Below are positions 16,867 to 25,956 of a DNA stretch of 64,000 bases, piece by piece. The translations under genes and the position numbers were made by a program. The notes under the pieces were generated by a model. The model was not told where the DNA came from, did not search any database, and worked only from the letters and a program-made list of their open reading frames with translations. The DNA comes from CAWDDG01 sp963801065 (GTDB lineage Bacteria; Actinomycetota; Actinomycetes; Jiangellales; Jiangellaceae). The stretch spans positions 372,001 to 436,000 of the forward strand of contig CAWDDG010000004.1 in NCBI GenBank assembly GCA_963801065.1, given 5' to 3'. How positions within the stretch are numbered: the first letter of the stretch is position 1; each line of letters opens with the position of its first letter.

Positions 16867-17657
16867 CGTTCGGCTGGTTTGAGCAGATAGCCCGCGCCGC
16901 GCAACGTGTGGATCATCGGCTCGCGGTCGGCGTCGATCTTCCGCCGCAGGTAGGAGATGTAGAGCTCGACGACGTTGGCCTGGCCGCCGAAGTCGTAGCT
17001 CCAGACCCGATCCAGGATCTGTGCCTTCGAGAGCACCCGCCGAGGGTTGCGCATCAGGAAGCGCAGCAGCTCGAATTCGGTCGCGGTGAGCTGGATGTCG
17101 GCGTCACCGCGGCGGACCTCGTGGCTGTCCTCGTCCAGCTCCAGGTCGCCCACGACGAGTACGCCGTCGGCGTGCACCGTCGCCATGCCGGCACGGCGCA
17201 ACAGCCCGCGCAGACGGGCGACGAGCTCCTCGAGGCTGAACGGCTTGGTGACGTAGTCGTCCCCACCGGCTGTCAGCCCCTGGACTCGGTCCTCGACGGC
17301 GTCTCTGGCAGTGAGGAAAAGCACCGGAGTGTCGGGGGTCTCAGCCCGAACTCTGCGCAACACCTCGAGGCCGTCGATGTCGGGCAGCATCATGTCGAGA
17401 ACGATGGCGTCGGGTCGCAAGCTGCGGGCCGCGCGTACGGCCGTCAGCCCGTCTGCGACCAGCTCGACCTCCCACCCCTCGTAGCGGAGCGCCAGGCCGA
17501 GCAACTCGGCGAGGGTCGCCTCGTCGTCGACGACGAGGATGCGGACCGGCCGGCCGTCCGGCCGGGTCATCGCGGGCTGCGCCCTCCCCTGCACGTGCGC
17601 CGCCTGCCTCGGCGAGATCGAGTCCGTCGTCGCGCGTTCCGTATCCACGGCGTGCAT
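16863..17657 (-). CDS. OmpR/PhoB-family response regulator
   Basis: Regulator of 264 residues from the start at 17657 (235 if the ATG at 17570 is used, which lies nearer the receiver domain). Receiver domain: acidic pocket VDDE, phospho-acceptor Asp in VLDMMLPDIDG (residue 88 from 17657), conserved Thr in LFLTARDAVEDR and Lys in YVTKPFSLEEL. The C-terminal winged-helix domain contains LTATEFELLRFLMRNPRRVL and VVELYISYLRRKID, then HTLRGAGYLL. It precedes and is coupled to the histidine kinase. It is transcribed divergently from padR across about 150 bp. Confidence 0.95.
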   Translation of the reverse strand: MHAVDTERATTDSISPRQAAHVQGRAQPAMTRPDGRPVRILVVDDEATLAELLGLALRYEGWEVELVADGLTAVRAARSLRPDAIVLDMMLPDIDGLEVLRRVRAETPDTPVLFLTARDAVEDRVQGLTAGGDDYVTKPFSLEELVARLRGLLRRAGMATVHADGVLVVGDLELDEDSHEVRRGDADIQLTATEFELLRFLMRNPRRVLSKAQILDRVWSYDFGGQANVVELYISYLRRKIDADREPMIHTLRGAGYLLKPAER

Positions 17658-17747
17658 CCTGCGGTGCGAGCCTGAGGCGAGCCTGAGTGCTTCCTGTGCG
17701 GAAGCTGTGCCTTCGTGACTCCGGCGAGACCGCTCTGATCCAAATGC

Positions 17748-17794
17748 TTGACAGCGAACGCTCGGTAGCTGATACTCGAAGTCGGATATACGAC
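17748..17794 (+). promoter_or_regulatory. sigma-70 promoter with PadR-type operator candidate
   Basis: A near-consensus promoter reads TTGACA (17748-17753), a 17-bp spacer, then GATACT (17771-17776). Immediately after, at the expected transcription start, lies the inverted repeat GTCGGATATACGAC (17781-17794; 5-bp arms if A/T flanks are included). The padR ATG follows at 17807. Position and symmetry suggest autorepression by the PadR protein, as known for LmrR/PadR regulators of drug exporters. Confidence 0.65.
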
Positions 17795-17806
17795 TCGGAG
17801 GAAGCC

Positions 17807-18460
17807 ATGGCGAAGCGAAAGGTGTCCAACCCGCTGGCCCTTGCGGTTCTCGGGTTGCTCGCCGAGCGGCCCATGCACCCATACGAGATGTCGACGACGC
17901 TTCGCGAACGGGCCAAGGAGCAGAGCATCAAGCTCAACTACGGCTCTCTCTACTCCGTGGTCGAGTCACTGCAACGACACGGGCTGGTCGACGTTCAGGA
18001 GATCGTCCGGGAGGGGCGCAGGCCGGAACGCACGATCTACGCCATCACCGACGGCGGTCGGACCGAGTTCGTCGACTGGCTCAGCGACCTGCTCGCCATG
18101 CCGGTCAAGGAGTTCACACAGTTCGAGGCCGCCCTGTCGCTGATGCCGGGGCTGCCGCCGGACGAGGTGCTCCGTCTGCTCGAGACCCGTCGGACCCGGC
18201 TGGAAACGGACATCGTCGGAACCGCCGCGGTTCTCGACGAGATGGCGAAACAGCAGATGCCGTACTTGTTCCTGATAGAGCTCGACTATGTGCAGGCGCT
18301 CCGCAAGGCCGAGCTGGCATTCGTCGATCGATTCGTCGCGCAGCTCGCCGACGGAACGCTCGAGGGCATCGACCTGTGGCGGCGTGCCTATGAGACGGGC
18401 GAGATGCCCACCGAAGCCGACTGGAAGCGGGCGGAGGTGAAGCTTCGCAGCATCGATTGA
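17807..18460 (+). CDS. PadR-family transcriptional regulator
   Basis: Regulator of 217 residues. The start ATG at 17807 gives the family-typical MAKRKVSNPLALAVLGLLAE; the longer open frame upstream runs through the promoter. Winged helix about 1-85 (RPMHPYEMSTTLRERAKEQS, LNYGSLYSVVESLQRHGLVD, RTIYAITDGGR) and a C-terminal helical VIRF-type dimer domain. Located 166 bp before an ABC exporter of the DrrAB type in the same direction; such PadR proteins usually repress the adjacent exporter and their own promoter. Confidence 0.94.
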   Translation: MAKRKVSNPLALAVLGLLAERPMHPYEMSTTLRERAKEQSIKLNYGSLYSVVESLQRHGLVDVQEIVREGRRPERTIYAITDGGRTEFVDWLSDLLAMPVKEFTQFEAALSLMPGLPPDEVLRLLETRRTRLETDIVGTAAVLDEMAKQQMPYLFLIELDYVQALRKAELAFVDRFVAQLADGTLEGIDLWRRAYETGEMPTEADWKRAEVKLRSID

Positions 18461-18626
18461 CCGAATGCGGCCCCGGCGGGTGCGGCAACACCCAGCCGGG
18501 ACCGAACTCCCCGGGCCGGCCGGCTCGCGACCTGGCGCCCAAGGCGCACGCACCACGATAGGCCAGGACCTCGCGTTCTCGACCGGTCTCTGCCACGCAC
18601 GTTCTCTACCGCAGAGGAGACCGGAC

Positions 18627-19646
18627 ATGAACGTCCACCTCGGCGCGGCATCGGCCGCGCCAACCGCCTCTACGACCGGCGCGGGGCCGGCCATCGAGGC
18701 GAACGACCTGGCCAAGATGTACGGCGACCTGACCGCGCTCAACGGGCTGAGCTTCGCCGTTGCCCCCGGCACGGTATTCGGCCTGCTCGGCCCCAACGGT
18801 GCGGGCAAGTCGACCACCATCAAGATCCTCACCACACTGACGCTGCCCACGGCGGGGTCCGCCACCGTCGCCGGCATCGACGTGCTGCGCCGCCCCGATG
18901 GCGTGCGCAGCGCGATCGGCGTCGTCGCCCAGCGCTCCGGCACCGACCCGCAGGCAACCGGCCGCGAGAACCTGCTGCTGACCGGCCGGATCCACGGCAT
19001 GCGCGGAAATCAGGTCAAGGATCGCGCCGACGAGCTGCTCGACAGATTCGGCCTGACGGAGGCGGCGAGCCGCACGGTCCGGACCTACTCGGGCGGTATG
19101 CAGCGCAAGCTCGACGTCGCGATGGGCCTGATGCATCGGCCGCACGTGCTGTTCCTGGACGAGCCCACCACTGGTCTGGATCCGCAGGCGCGAGCCGAGA
19201 TGTGGGCCGAGATCAGCCGGTTGGCCGCTCACGAGGGACTGACCATCCTGCTCACCACCCATTACCTGGAGGAGGCCGATCAGCTGGCCGACCGGTTGGC
19301 CATCGTCGACCGAGGCGAATTGGTCACGCAGGGCACGCCCGAACAGCTCAAGAGCGAGCTCCGCGGCGATGCCGTAGTGACCGAGCTGGCCGCCGACGCC
19401 GACCTCGCGGCTGCCCGGTCGGCGATCGAGCGGGTGGCGACCACGCGCGAGGTCTCGATCGACGGCCGGGTCGTGCGGGCCCGCGTCGACCACGGCGGGA
19501 GCGCCGTGCCTGCCGTGCTGGCCGCGCTCGAGACCGTGCGCGCATCCGTCGCATCGATCACCGTCGCCCGGCCGTCGCTGGACGACGTCTACCTGCGACA
19601 CACCGGCCGCACGTTCGCGGCCGCCGAGGAGCGTGAGAACCGATGA
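18627..19646 (+). CDS. DrrA-type ABC transporter ATP-binding protein
   Basis: Nucleotide-binding subunit of 339 residues. Walker A GPNGAGKSTT, signature YSGGMQRKLDVAMGL, Walker B VLFLDEPTTGLD and H-loop LLTTHYLEEADQL are all intact, followed by the ~90-residue C-terminal domain typical of daunorubicin-resistance (DrrA/TIGR01188) proteins. The ATG at 18627 is preceded by GAGGAGA. It overlaps the permease gene by 4 bp (ATGA). Predicted to energise export of a hydrophobic drug or lipid through the following permease under PadR control. Confidence 0.95.
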   Translation: MNVHLGAASAAPTASTTGAGPAIEANDLAKMYGDLTALNGLSFAVAPGTVFGLLGPNGAGKSTTIKILTTLTLPTAGSATVAGIDVLRRPDGVRSAIGVVAQRSGTDPQATGRENLLLTGRIHGMRGNQVKDRADELLDRFGLTEAASRTVRTYSGGMQRKLDVAMGLMHRPHVLFLDEPTTGLDPQARAEMWAEISRLAAHEGLTILLTTHYLEEADQLADRLAIVDRGELVTQGTPEQLKSELRGDAVVTELAADADLAAARSAIERVATTREVSIDGRVVRARVDHGGSAVPAVLAALETVRASVASITVARPSLDDVYLRHTGRTFAAAEERENR

Positions 19647-20431
19647 GCACCATGGTGGCGCACACCGGATACCTGACCGGACGTCTGCTCCGGGCGACGG
19701 GGCGCCAGCCGGCCTTCGTCGTGATCATGCTGATCCAGCCGATGATCTGGCTGCTGCTCTTCGGCCAGCTGTTCAAGCGGGTCGTCGAGGTCCCCGGCTT
19801 CGGGGGCGGGTCCTACATCGACTTCCTCACCCCGGGTGTGGTGGTCATGACGGTGCTGTTCACCAGCGGATGGAGTGGCATGGCCTTCATCGAGGACATG
19901 GATCGCGGGGTGATGGACTCGATGCTGTCGTCGCCGGTGAGCCGCGGAGCGATGATGGCCTCGTCGGTGGCCAACCAGGCAGTGACGATCATGATCCAGT
20001 CACTCGTCATCATCGCCGTCGGGCTCGTGCTCGGCGCGAGCTTCGGCGCCGGGTTCGGCAGCGGCGTGCTCGGCGTGCTGGTCACACTGCTGGCGGCCGT
20101 CCTGCTTGCCGCCGCGTTCAGCTCGCTCTCCAACGGGATGGCGCTGGTGGTGAGGACCCGCGAGTCCCTCATCGGGTTCACCACGATGCTGACGCTGCCG
20201 CTGTCCTTCCTCTCCTCGGCCATGATGGCGAGGGAGGCGGCGCCGGACTGGATCCAGACCGCGGCGAGCTACAACCCGGTGGACTGGGCCGTCGTGGCGA
20301 GCCGCGAGGCGCTTTCGGCCAGCCCGGACTGGACGGCAGTGCTCGTCCGCCTCGGCGGGCTGCTTGCCGTCGCGCTGTTCATGGGCTGGATCGCCACCCG
20401 GGCATTCCACAGCTACCAGCGTTCGGTTTGA
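19643..20431 (+). CDS. DrrB-type ABC-2 permease
   Basis: Membrane subunit of 262 residues with about six helices and the ABC-2 pattern: MIQPMIWLLLFGQLFK in the first helix, SGWSGMAFIEDMDRGVMDSM, LPLSFLSSAMM, and PVDWAVVASREAL near the end. It is translationally coupled to the ATPase gene and completes the exporter. Substrate not predictable beyond the drug/lipid class. Confidence 0.94.
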   Translation: MSTMVAHTGYLTGRLLRATGRQPAFVVIMLIQPMIWLLLFGQLFKRVVEVPGFGGGSYIDFLTPGVVVMTVLFTSGWSGMAFIEDMDRGVMDSMLSSPVSRGAMMASSVANQAVTIMIQSLVIIAVGLVLGASFGAGFGSGVLGVLVTLLAAVLLAAAFSSLSNGMALVVRTRESLIGFTTMLTLPLSFLSSAMMAREAAPDWIQTAASYNPVDWAVVASREALSASPDWTAVLVRLGGLLAVALFMGWIATRAFHSYQRSV

Positions 20432-20503
20432 CCCCCGATTGGCATGATCGAAGCTGATCTGGTGTCGCTGGAACAGCACAAAACCGGCGTCGATCACCCG
20501 CTG

Positions 20504-20791
20504 CTACAGCGGCAGGGGGAGCCACTCGCGCAGCTGCACGACCTCGACACCGCCGACCGAGTAGTACGGATCCTGGGAGACGACGGCCTGAGCCGCGGCA
20601 TGGTCTGGGACGTCGAGCACGATGATGGCCCCTGATTCGTCGGCATAGGGCCCGGCGAGTACGACGACGCCGTCGGCCTTGAGCGCCGCCAGCCGGTCAC
20701 GATGCGCGGGCCGTGCCGCAAGACGCTCGGCATGGTCGGGGCCGAACGCCAACTCGAGAACGAACATGCTCGATAATGTCATGCGTTGCAC
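20504..20791 (-). CDS. YciI-family protein
   Basis: Protein of 95 residues with the YCII/dimeric alpha-beta barrel pattern: FVLELAFGPDHAERLAARPA then HRDRLAALKADGVVVLAGPY, AIIVLDVPDHAAAQAVVSQD, and the final PYYSVGGVEVVQLREW. The conserved His-Asp pair proposed as catalytic in YciI proteins (H in PAHRD, D in SQDPY) is present. An internal Met (20782) is an alternative start. Function unknown. It begins just across from the upstream end of the beta-helix gene, with 51 bp between the chosen starts. Confidence 0.88.
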   Translation of the reverse strand: MQRMTLSSMFVLELAFGPDHAERLAARPAHRDRLAALKADGVVVLAGPYADESGAIIVLDVPDHAAAQAVVSQDPYYSVGGVEVVQLREWLPLPL

Positions 20792-20842
20792 CGTCCGCCG
20801 GAGTCGTGGATTGCCCTTGACGGCCGGCGGGTTGTAGGTGCC

Positions 20843-22282
20843 ATGGATGCTTCTGTCAGAACGGTCTCCACTCCTGACGACCTGGTCGCTGCAGCCGGAG
20901 ACGGAGCCGTGTCGCAGATCGTCGTGGACGGCGCCATCGACGGCGCGCCGTCCCTGCGACTGGGCCCCGGGCAGCGTCTGGCGGGCGCCGACGGATCGAC
21001 TGCCGTCAGGTTCGCCGATGGTGCCGACGGCATCCAGCTCAGCCGCGACAACGCGGTCGTCCAGCTTCGGCTGCAGGTCGATCCAGGTCGGCGAGCCATC
21101 TTCAACGACACCTCCGTGGACGACCTCGGCACGCTACGGCTGGCCGACGTCACCACCGTCGGGCAGGTCCAGATCCTCGCCCGCGACCGGGTACGGGGCG
21201 GACACGTCGTCGTCGAGCGCCTCGACGTGATGAGAGCCGACGTCCGCGACCGGGTCGACCGGCCGTCACTGCTCGGCGTCGGCGTCCTGCAGGGCGCGTT
21301 CACACTGTGGAACCTCCAGGGTGACAGCGACGTCGTCTTGACCGCAGAGATTCGCGACGTCTCTGCCGGCCGCGACGAGGCCCCGGTGCGAGGAAGCGGG
21401 GTGTTCGTCGGCGGGGCCGGCGAGTCCGGCGGGACGTTGGAGGTGACCGCGCTGGAGACCGGCCCTATCTTCACCGATGGCGGCATCCCCGAGGGGACCC
21501 GCGACCTGATCAGCGGCGGTGTGTTCGTCATCCACGGGGCCCACGTCCGCGAGGTCCGCAACAGCGGCTCCGTCACGACGTACGGCGTCAACGACATGGC
21601 ACTCGACAACTGGGGCATCGTCGACAGCTGGATCGCGGTGGCACCTCTCACGACGTTCGGCCGAAGCGGCGTCGGCTTCGTCAACTTCGGAACGACAACG
21701 TCACTGCGCATCGACGCCCCGGTCGAGACGCACGGCATCGGTGCTCGTGGTTTCAACGTGTACACCGGCGGTGTCATCGAGAGTGCCGTATTCGACCGCA
21801 TCACCACCCACGCCGATGCCGCCGTCGGCATCCAGGTGAGCGAGCCGCTCGGCCGGCTGGCCGTCCGCAACGGGATCCACACCCTCGGGGGCTCGGGTGA
21901 GTCTCTGGTCAAGGGTGTGATCACGCAGCTCTCCGCGCACGCCCTCAGCGTGCTTCCCGGCGGGAGCATCGGTGAGGTCGACATCGGCGGCGCCGTGACC
22001 AGCGGGGGCGCCGACGTCGCGACCATGGACGTGAGAGGCGAGATCGAGATGATGACGGTCGGAGGTGGCATCCATGCCGGCGGCACTGGATCCGATGCGA
22101 TCCACGTCGACGGCGGCCGGCTCGGGCTCCGCGACACGGAGGTCACGGCTACCGACGGCGCCGCCATCAGGCTCACGCGTTCGACGCCCGGCGAGCTCCG
22201 CGGTGTGACCGCTCGAGGTACCCGGGGGGATGTCGTCGTCGAGCCCTATCCCGCCGGTCATGCGAGAATCCACCATGATTGA
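20843..22282 (+). CDS. beta-helix-like protein without signal peptide
   Basis: Protein of 479 residues from ATG 20843 (the frame is open 57 bases earlier, but that would overlap the YciI start). It has no signal peptide or membrane segment. The sequence is a long run of short hydrophobic beta-strands with Gly/Asp turns (ISGGVFVIHGAHVREVRNSG, GVGFVNFGTTTSLRIDAPVE, IGEVDIGGAVTSGGADVAT) and Asn/Ser ladders, which suggests a right-handed parallel beta-helix as in pectate lyases, but no catalytic site is recognised. It overlaps the META gene by 8 bp, so it is part of a three-gene unit with that gene and the astacin-like protease. Confidence 0.75.
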   Translation: MDASVRTVSTPDDLVAAAGDGAVSQIVVDGAIDGAPSLRLGPGQRLAGADGSTAVRFADGADGIQLSRDNAVVQLRLQVDPGRRAIFNDTSVDDLGTLRLADVTTVGQVQILARDRVRGGHVVVERLDVMRADVRDRVDRPSLLGVGVLQGAFTLWNLQGDSDVVLTAEIRDVSAGRDEAPVRGSGVFVGGAGESGGTLEVTALETGPIFTDGGIPEGTRDLISGGVFVIHGAHVREVRNSGSVTTYGVNDMALDNWGIVDSWIAVAPLTTFGRSGVGFVNFGTTTSLRIDAPVETHGIGARGFNVYTGGVIESAVFDRITTHADAAVGIQVSEPLGRLAVRNGIHTLGGSGESLVKGVITQLSAHALSVLPGGSIGEVDIGGAVTSGGADVATMDVRGEIEMMTVGGGIHAGGTGSDAIHVDGGRLGLRDTEVTATDGAAIRLTRSTPGELRGVTARGTRGDVVVEPYPAGHARIHHD

Positions 22283-22967
22283 TCTTGCAGGCACGCAATG
22301 GCGGGTCGAGGACCTCGCCGGCCGGGGCGTCGTGGACGGGGTCCTCGTCGAGCTGGCCTTCGGGACGGACGGAACAGCCAGCGGCACCACCGGCGTCAAC
22401 CGGTTCCGCGGCCCGTACACGCAGGTCGACGACCGTCTGACGTTCGGCCCGATCATCACGACCCGGATGGCCGGACCGCCCGCAGCCATGGACCAGGAGC
22501 AGGTCCTGATCGGCGTTCTCAGCAAGGAATGCACAGTCCGGCTCGGCGCGCCCTGGCTGCTTCTCGATGACGGCGACGCGGTAACGCGCCTGGTCGCCGC
22601 GGACGCGAGCCCAGCCGACGAGGGCACACTGGTGGTTCGCGGCGAGGTGCTCTACCGGGAGCGTGTGGCGCTGCTCCCGGGGTCCACGCTCACCGTCAAA
22701 GTCGAGGACGTGGCACTCGCCGACGCGTCCTCCACCGTGCTGGCCGAGCAGCAGGTCGAGAACCCTCAGAGCGTCCCGATCCCGTTCGAGCTGACCGTCG
22801 ACCGATCGGCGATCGGGCCCCACGCGCAGCTCACCGTCCGGGCGCGCATCACCCACGATGGCCGGCTGATCTTCTCGTCCGACACCCACAATCCGGTGAC
22901 CATCGATGGCGATCCTGAGCCCATTGCGGTGATGCTGAAGAGCACGTCCGAGTCTGGGAACGAGTGA
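22275..22967 (+). CDS. META domain plus YbaY-like domain protein
   Basis: Protein of 230 residues with two modules. Residues about 1-95 form a META (HslJ-type) domain: LAGTQWRVEDLAGRGVVDG, GTTGVNRFRGPYTQ, ITTRMAGPPAAMDQEQ. Residues about 115-225 match a YbaY-like beta domain (VRGEVLYRERVALLPGSTLT, NPQSVPIPFELTVD, VRARITHDGRLIF). Both modules usually occur on exported or outer-surface lipoproteins, yet there is no signal sequence here. The ATG at 22275 was preferred because it opens the META motif directly. It lies between the beta-helix gene and the astacin gene with 8-bp overlap and 7-bp spacing. Confidence 0.85.
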   Translation: MIDLAGTQWRVEDLAGRGVVDGVLVELAFGTDGTASGTTGVNRFRGPYTQVDDRLTFGPIITTRMAGPPAAMDQEQVLIGVLSKECTVRLGAPWLLLDDGDAVTRLVAADASPADEGTLVVRGEVLYRERVALLPGSTLTVKVEDVALADASSTVLAEQQVENPQSVPIPFELTVDRSAIGPHAQLTVRARITHDGRLIFSSDTHNPVTIDGDPEPIAVMLKSTSESGNE

Positions 22968-22974
22968 GGGCGAC

Positions 22975-24673
22975 GTGGCATTCGCGACTTCGGCTGCCGA
23001 CTCGCGCTGGCCGGACGGCGTCATCCCATTCATGCTGAGCGACGAGTTCAGCGCCGGCCAGCGCCGCCAGGTACAGCGTGCGATAGACCACTGGAACGAT
23101 CGCACGATCATCCGGCTCAGGCCCAGGTTCACCGAGGACGACTTCGTCCGCTTCGTCCTCGCCGAGCACGTGTGCCAGGCGACGGTGTGGGCCGCGTCGG
23201 CGGCGAGCAGACGGTGGGCTGCGACGTGGGCGACGGATTCGGCACTGGCAGTGTCATCCACGAGATCGGTCATGCCGTCGGGTACTTCCACGAGCAGCAG
23301 CGACCGGATCGCGACCACTTCGTCCGGGTGATCGCCGGGAACATCGAGGCGGGCAAGGAACACAACTTCGACATCCGGCTCGGGGGCGTGATTCTCGGTC
23401 CGTACGACTTCGGATCGATCATGCACTACCCGGAGGACGCGTTCTCCGACGGCGGCGACACGATCGAACCACTGCACGGTGTGGACATCGGCCAGCGGGA
23501 CGGGCTGAGCGAGCTCGACATCAAGGGCGTCTGCGTGCTCTACGACGCGCCACACGTTGTCGTGGCCTGGGAGGACGACCTGGACCGGCGGGACCGCCAC
23601 GAGGTCCAGTGGACCGGCCTGGCTCGGTGGGGCAAGCACTGCTGGGGACGGTTCGAGTCGAGGACAACGCCACCAGCCGGGTCCTGCCCAACGTCGCCCT
23701 CGATGCCGAGAGGGCAGCCTTGGTCCTGTATGAAGAGGGCCCGCGCGGAGGCGATACCCGCACAGGTCCAGTTGCGCTGCGAGACGGTCAACGGTGCGCA
23801 GCGGTTCGACGCCTTGACGGTGTCCGCCGGCCCGGGCCGGCACGGAGCGCCAGACCTTGCCGTCGCACCCGGCGGGGATCTGGTGGTGGTCTGGCAGGTC
23901 GCACTGCCAGGCGGCGGTCAGGAGATCCGTGCCCGCGGATTCGACCGTTGGGGCCGGGACCGCTTCGCCGAGCTCGTGCTCAAGGCGGGCACGGACGGTG
24001 GCATTCCCGGAGCGCCGTCGGTGGCGATCGGCCGCGGCAGTGGGTTCGTCGTGGTGTGGGGCGAGCTGCGCGACGAGGGTCTCTCGGTTCGCGGACAGGT
24101 CTACGGCGCCGACGGCCAGAAGGTGTTCGAACAGTTCGTGGTGGCGGAGGACCTGGGCGGCCAGGACGTCTTCCCGCGGGTCACCGTGGCGACCAACAGT
24201 AGTTTCGTCGTCACCTGGGAGCAGCGTGCCCGCGACGTCCGTGCCCGCGGCTACGGCGCCGGCACCTCGGAGCTGTTCCCGGAGATCGAGGTGAACACGT
24301 CGGCGGCCGGCGGCAGGTGACGCCCGACGTCGCAGCGCATCCCGCGGGCGCGTTCGTCGTCGTGTGGACCGACGACCGCAACGAGAACCGGATCGGCCAG
24401 GTGCGGGCACGTGCGTTCGCGCCCGACGGCACCGAGGCGGAGCCCGAGTCCACGGCCAACCCGCGTGGCGGCGGCGAGCAGCTTCGCCCGGGGATCGCCG
24501 TCGACCGGTCGGGTCGGCGCTACGTCGTGTGGGAGGACGACGAGGACCGCAACGGCGTCTACCAGATCCATGCCCAAGGCACTGACGCCGGCGGCACCGC
24601 CTTCCTGGACTCGTTCACGGTCAACACGTATTGGCGCGGCCAGCAGCGCCGGCCGGTCGTCGCGACCCGCTGA
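22975..24673 (+). pseudogene. astacin-like (M12A) metalloprotease with C-terminal repeats, frameshifted
   Basis: A GTG start opens RWPDGVIPFMLSDEF, the start of an astacin catalytic domain. After a -1 shift near 23180 the frame continues GGEQTVGCDVGDGFGTGSV and the zinc motif HEIGHAVGYFHEQQRPDRDH, then a Met-turn segment SIMHYPEDAFS. A repeat region follows: at least five ~50-residue units of the type P-VA---G-FVVVW--------RAR-F---G (for example SVAIGRGSGFVVVWGELRD, DVAAHPAGAFVVVWTDDRNE). Further shifts are at about 23640, 23770 and 24312. All catalytic residues survive, so the gene is either a young pseudogene or intact with consensus errors. No signal peptide is visible. Confidence 0.75.
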
Positions 24674-24677
24674 CCGA

Positions 24678-25349
24678 TCACTCGACGAGGTCGCTGGTGC
24701 GCCTGCCGAACAGCGAGAAGGTGTCCAGCCACGGAGTGGGGTCGCCGTCCCAGTCGAGCGACCGAACCTGACCCGGGCTTCGGCGTCCGCCGATCGTCCG
24801 CAGCAGTTCGAACGCGGAGACCGTCAGTGTGCCCGCGGGCTCGCCGTCGCCGACGACACGGTCACTCCCGTCCACCACGATCCGCAGCGCGGGGGAACCC
24901 GCCTCGCGCATCCGCCGGTCGAGCTCCTGGAGTGGACGCACTGACGCGGCGCGCACCGCCTCTTCCTCGCGCGCCCCCGGGCGGTTCAGTGCGGTCCGGA
25001 TGTCATGTTCGTGGGAGATGATCTCGGCAAGGAGAACGCCGCTGGTCGGCGAGTCGAACAGCGGTGCAGCGGCGACGCGGTTTGCCTCCCATTCGACAAG
25101 ATGGTCTTGCAGGGAGCGGTCGTGGCGCTCACGGACGTTCCGCTCACCCCACTCCCCCGACTCGACACCGTCGAACCGCCGGGCCACGAAGTCGCCGAGC
25201 CCACCGGCGAGGTGCGCCACCAGATCCTTCACGGTCCAGCCTGGACAGGCGTCGACAGCGGCGTCCATGTCGGCGGTGCCGTCCGTCACCAGCGCGACGA
25301 TCCGCGCCCTGGCCTCGTCGTACATGGTCGCGTCGTCCATCCACCTCAC
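24678..25349 (-). CDS. mycothiol-dependent maleylpyruvate isomerase-type protein
   Basis: Protein of 223 residues of the DinB/MDMPI superfamily. The N-terminal four-helix domain carries ACPGWTVKDLVAHLAGGLGD, with the His-containing W-V-DL-AHL motif, and a second metal-region His in LLAEIISHEHDIRTAL. The C-terminal half (about 140-220) resembles the small MDMPI_C domain. Family members use mycothiol for isomerase or S-transferase reactions; the actual substrate is unknown. Met codons at 25349 and 25340 are both possible. It converges on the astacin gene, 4 bp apart. Confidence 0.86.
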   Translation of the reverse strand: MRWMDDATMYDEARARIVALVTDGTADMDAAVDACPGWTVKDLVAHLAGGLGDFVARRFDGVESGEWGERNVRERHDRSLQDHLVEWEANRVAAAPLFDSPTSGVLLAEIISHEHDIRTALNRPGAREEEAVRAASVRPLQELDRRMREAGSPALRIVVDGSDRVVGDGEPAGTLTVSAFELLRTIGGRRSPGQVRSLDWDGDPTPWLDTFSLFGRRTSDLVE

Positions 25350-25461
25350 CTCCTCACATCGGCCGCGTCCTGGTCGTACCGGACGCTACCCGGGACTGCA
25401 CCGCGTCCTGCACCGGCGAGGCTGGGAATGCCGAGATGGGCATCGGGGAATGCTGGCCGCC

Positions 25462-25950
25462 ATGCAGATCAGGGATGCGACTCCCGCGGATTGGTCCGCG
25501 ATCTGGCCCTTCCTCCACCGCATCGTCGCCGCCGGCGAGACCTACACCTTGGATCCCGGCATCACCGAGGAGGATGCCCGCGCGATGTGGTGCCTGGAAC
25601 CTCCGGGACGCACCGTGGTCGCGGTCGACCCCGACGGGACCGTCCTGGGCACGGCCAAGATGAACCCCAACCACATGGGCCCCGCATCGCATGTCGCCGG
25701 CGCGAGCTTCATGGTCGACCCGGAACACGCCGGGCGTGGCGTCGGACGAGCGCTCGGCGAATACGCCCTCGACTGGGCACGGACCTCCGGATACCGCGTG
25801 ATGCAGTTCAACGCCGTCGTCGAGACCAACTCGCGGGCAGTCGCGCTGTGGCGCTCGCTCGGCTTCGAGATCCTCGGCACCCTGCCGGAAGGCTTCAAGC
25901 ATCCGGTCGAGGGTTACGTCGGGCTGCACATCATGTATCGCCAGCTCTGA
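25462..25950 (+). CDS. GNAT-family N-acetyltransferase
   Basis: Acetyl-CoA-dependent acetyltransferase of 162 residues. It opens MQIRDATPADWSAIWPFLHR and contains the acetyl-CoA loop in VDPEHAGRGVGRALGEYALD (motif A, R-G-G-A), followed by the motif B segment VVETNSRAVALWRSLGFEIL. This pattern is close to the L-methionine/phosphinothricin-type subfamily of small-molecule acetyltransferases. An ATG 12 bases earlier is possible. It lies tail to tail with another GNAT gene. Confidence 0.92.
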   Translation: MQIRDATPADWSAIWPFLHRIVAAGETYTLDPGITEEDARAMWCLEPPGRTVVAVDPDGTVLGTAKMNPNHMGPASHVAGASFMVDPEHAGRGVGRALGEYALDWARTSGYRVMQFNAVVETNSRAVALWRSLGFEILGTLPEGFKHPVEGYVGLHIMYRQL

Positions 25951-25956
25951 CGAGCA

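Noticed and set aside
22173..24410. 745-residue open frame opposite the astacin and META genes
   Set aside because: No similarity seen; explained as an antisense shadow, although its continuity across the frameshift sites made it worth checking.
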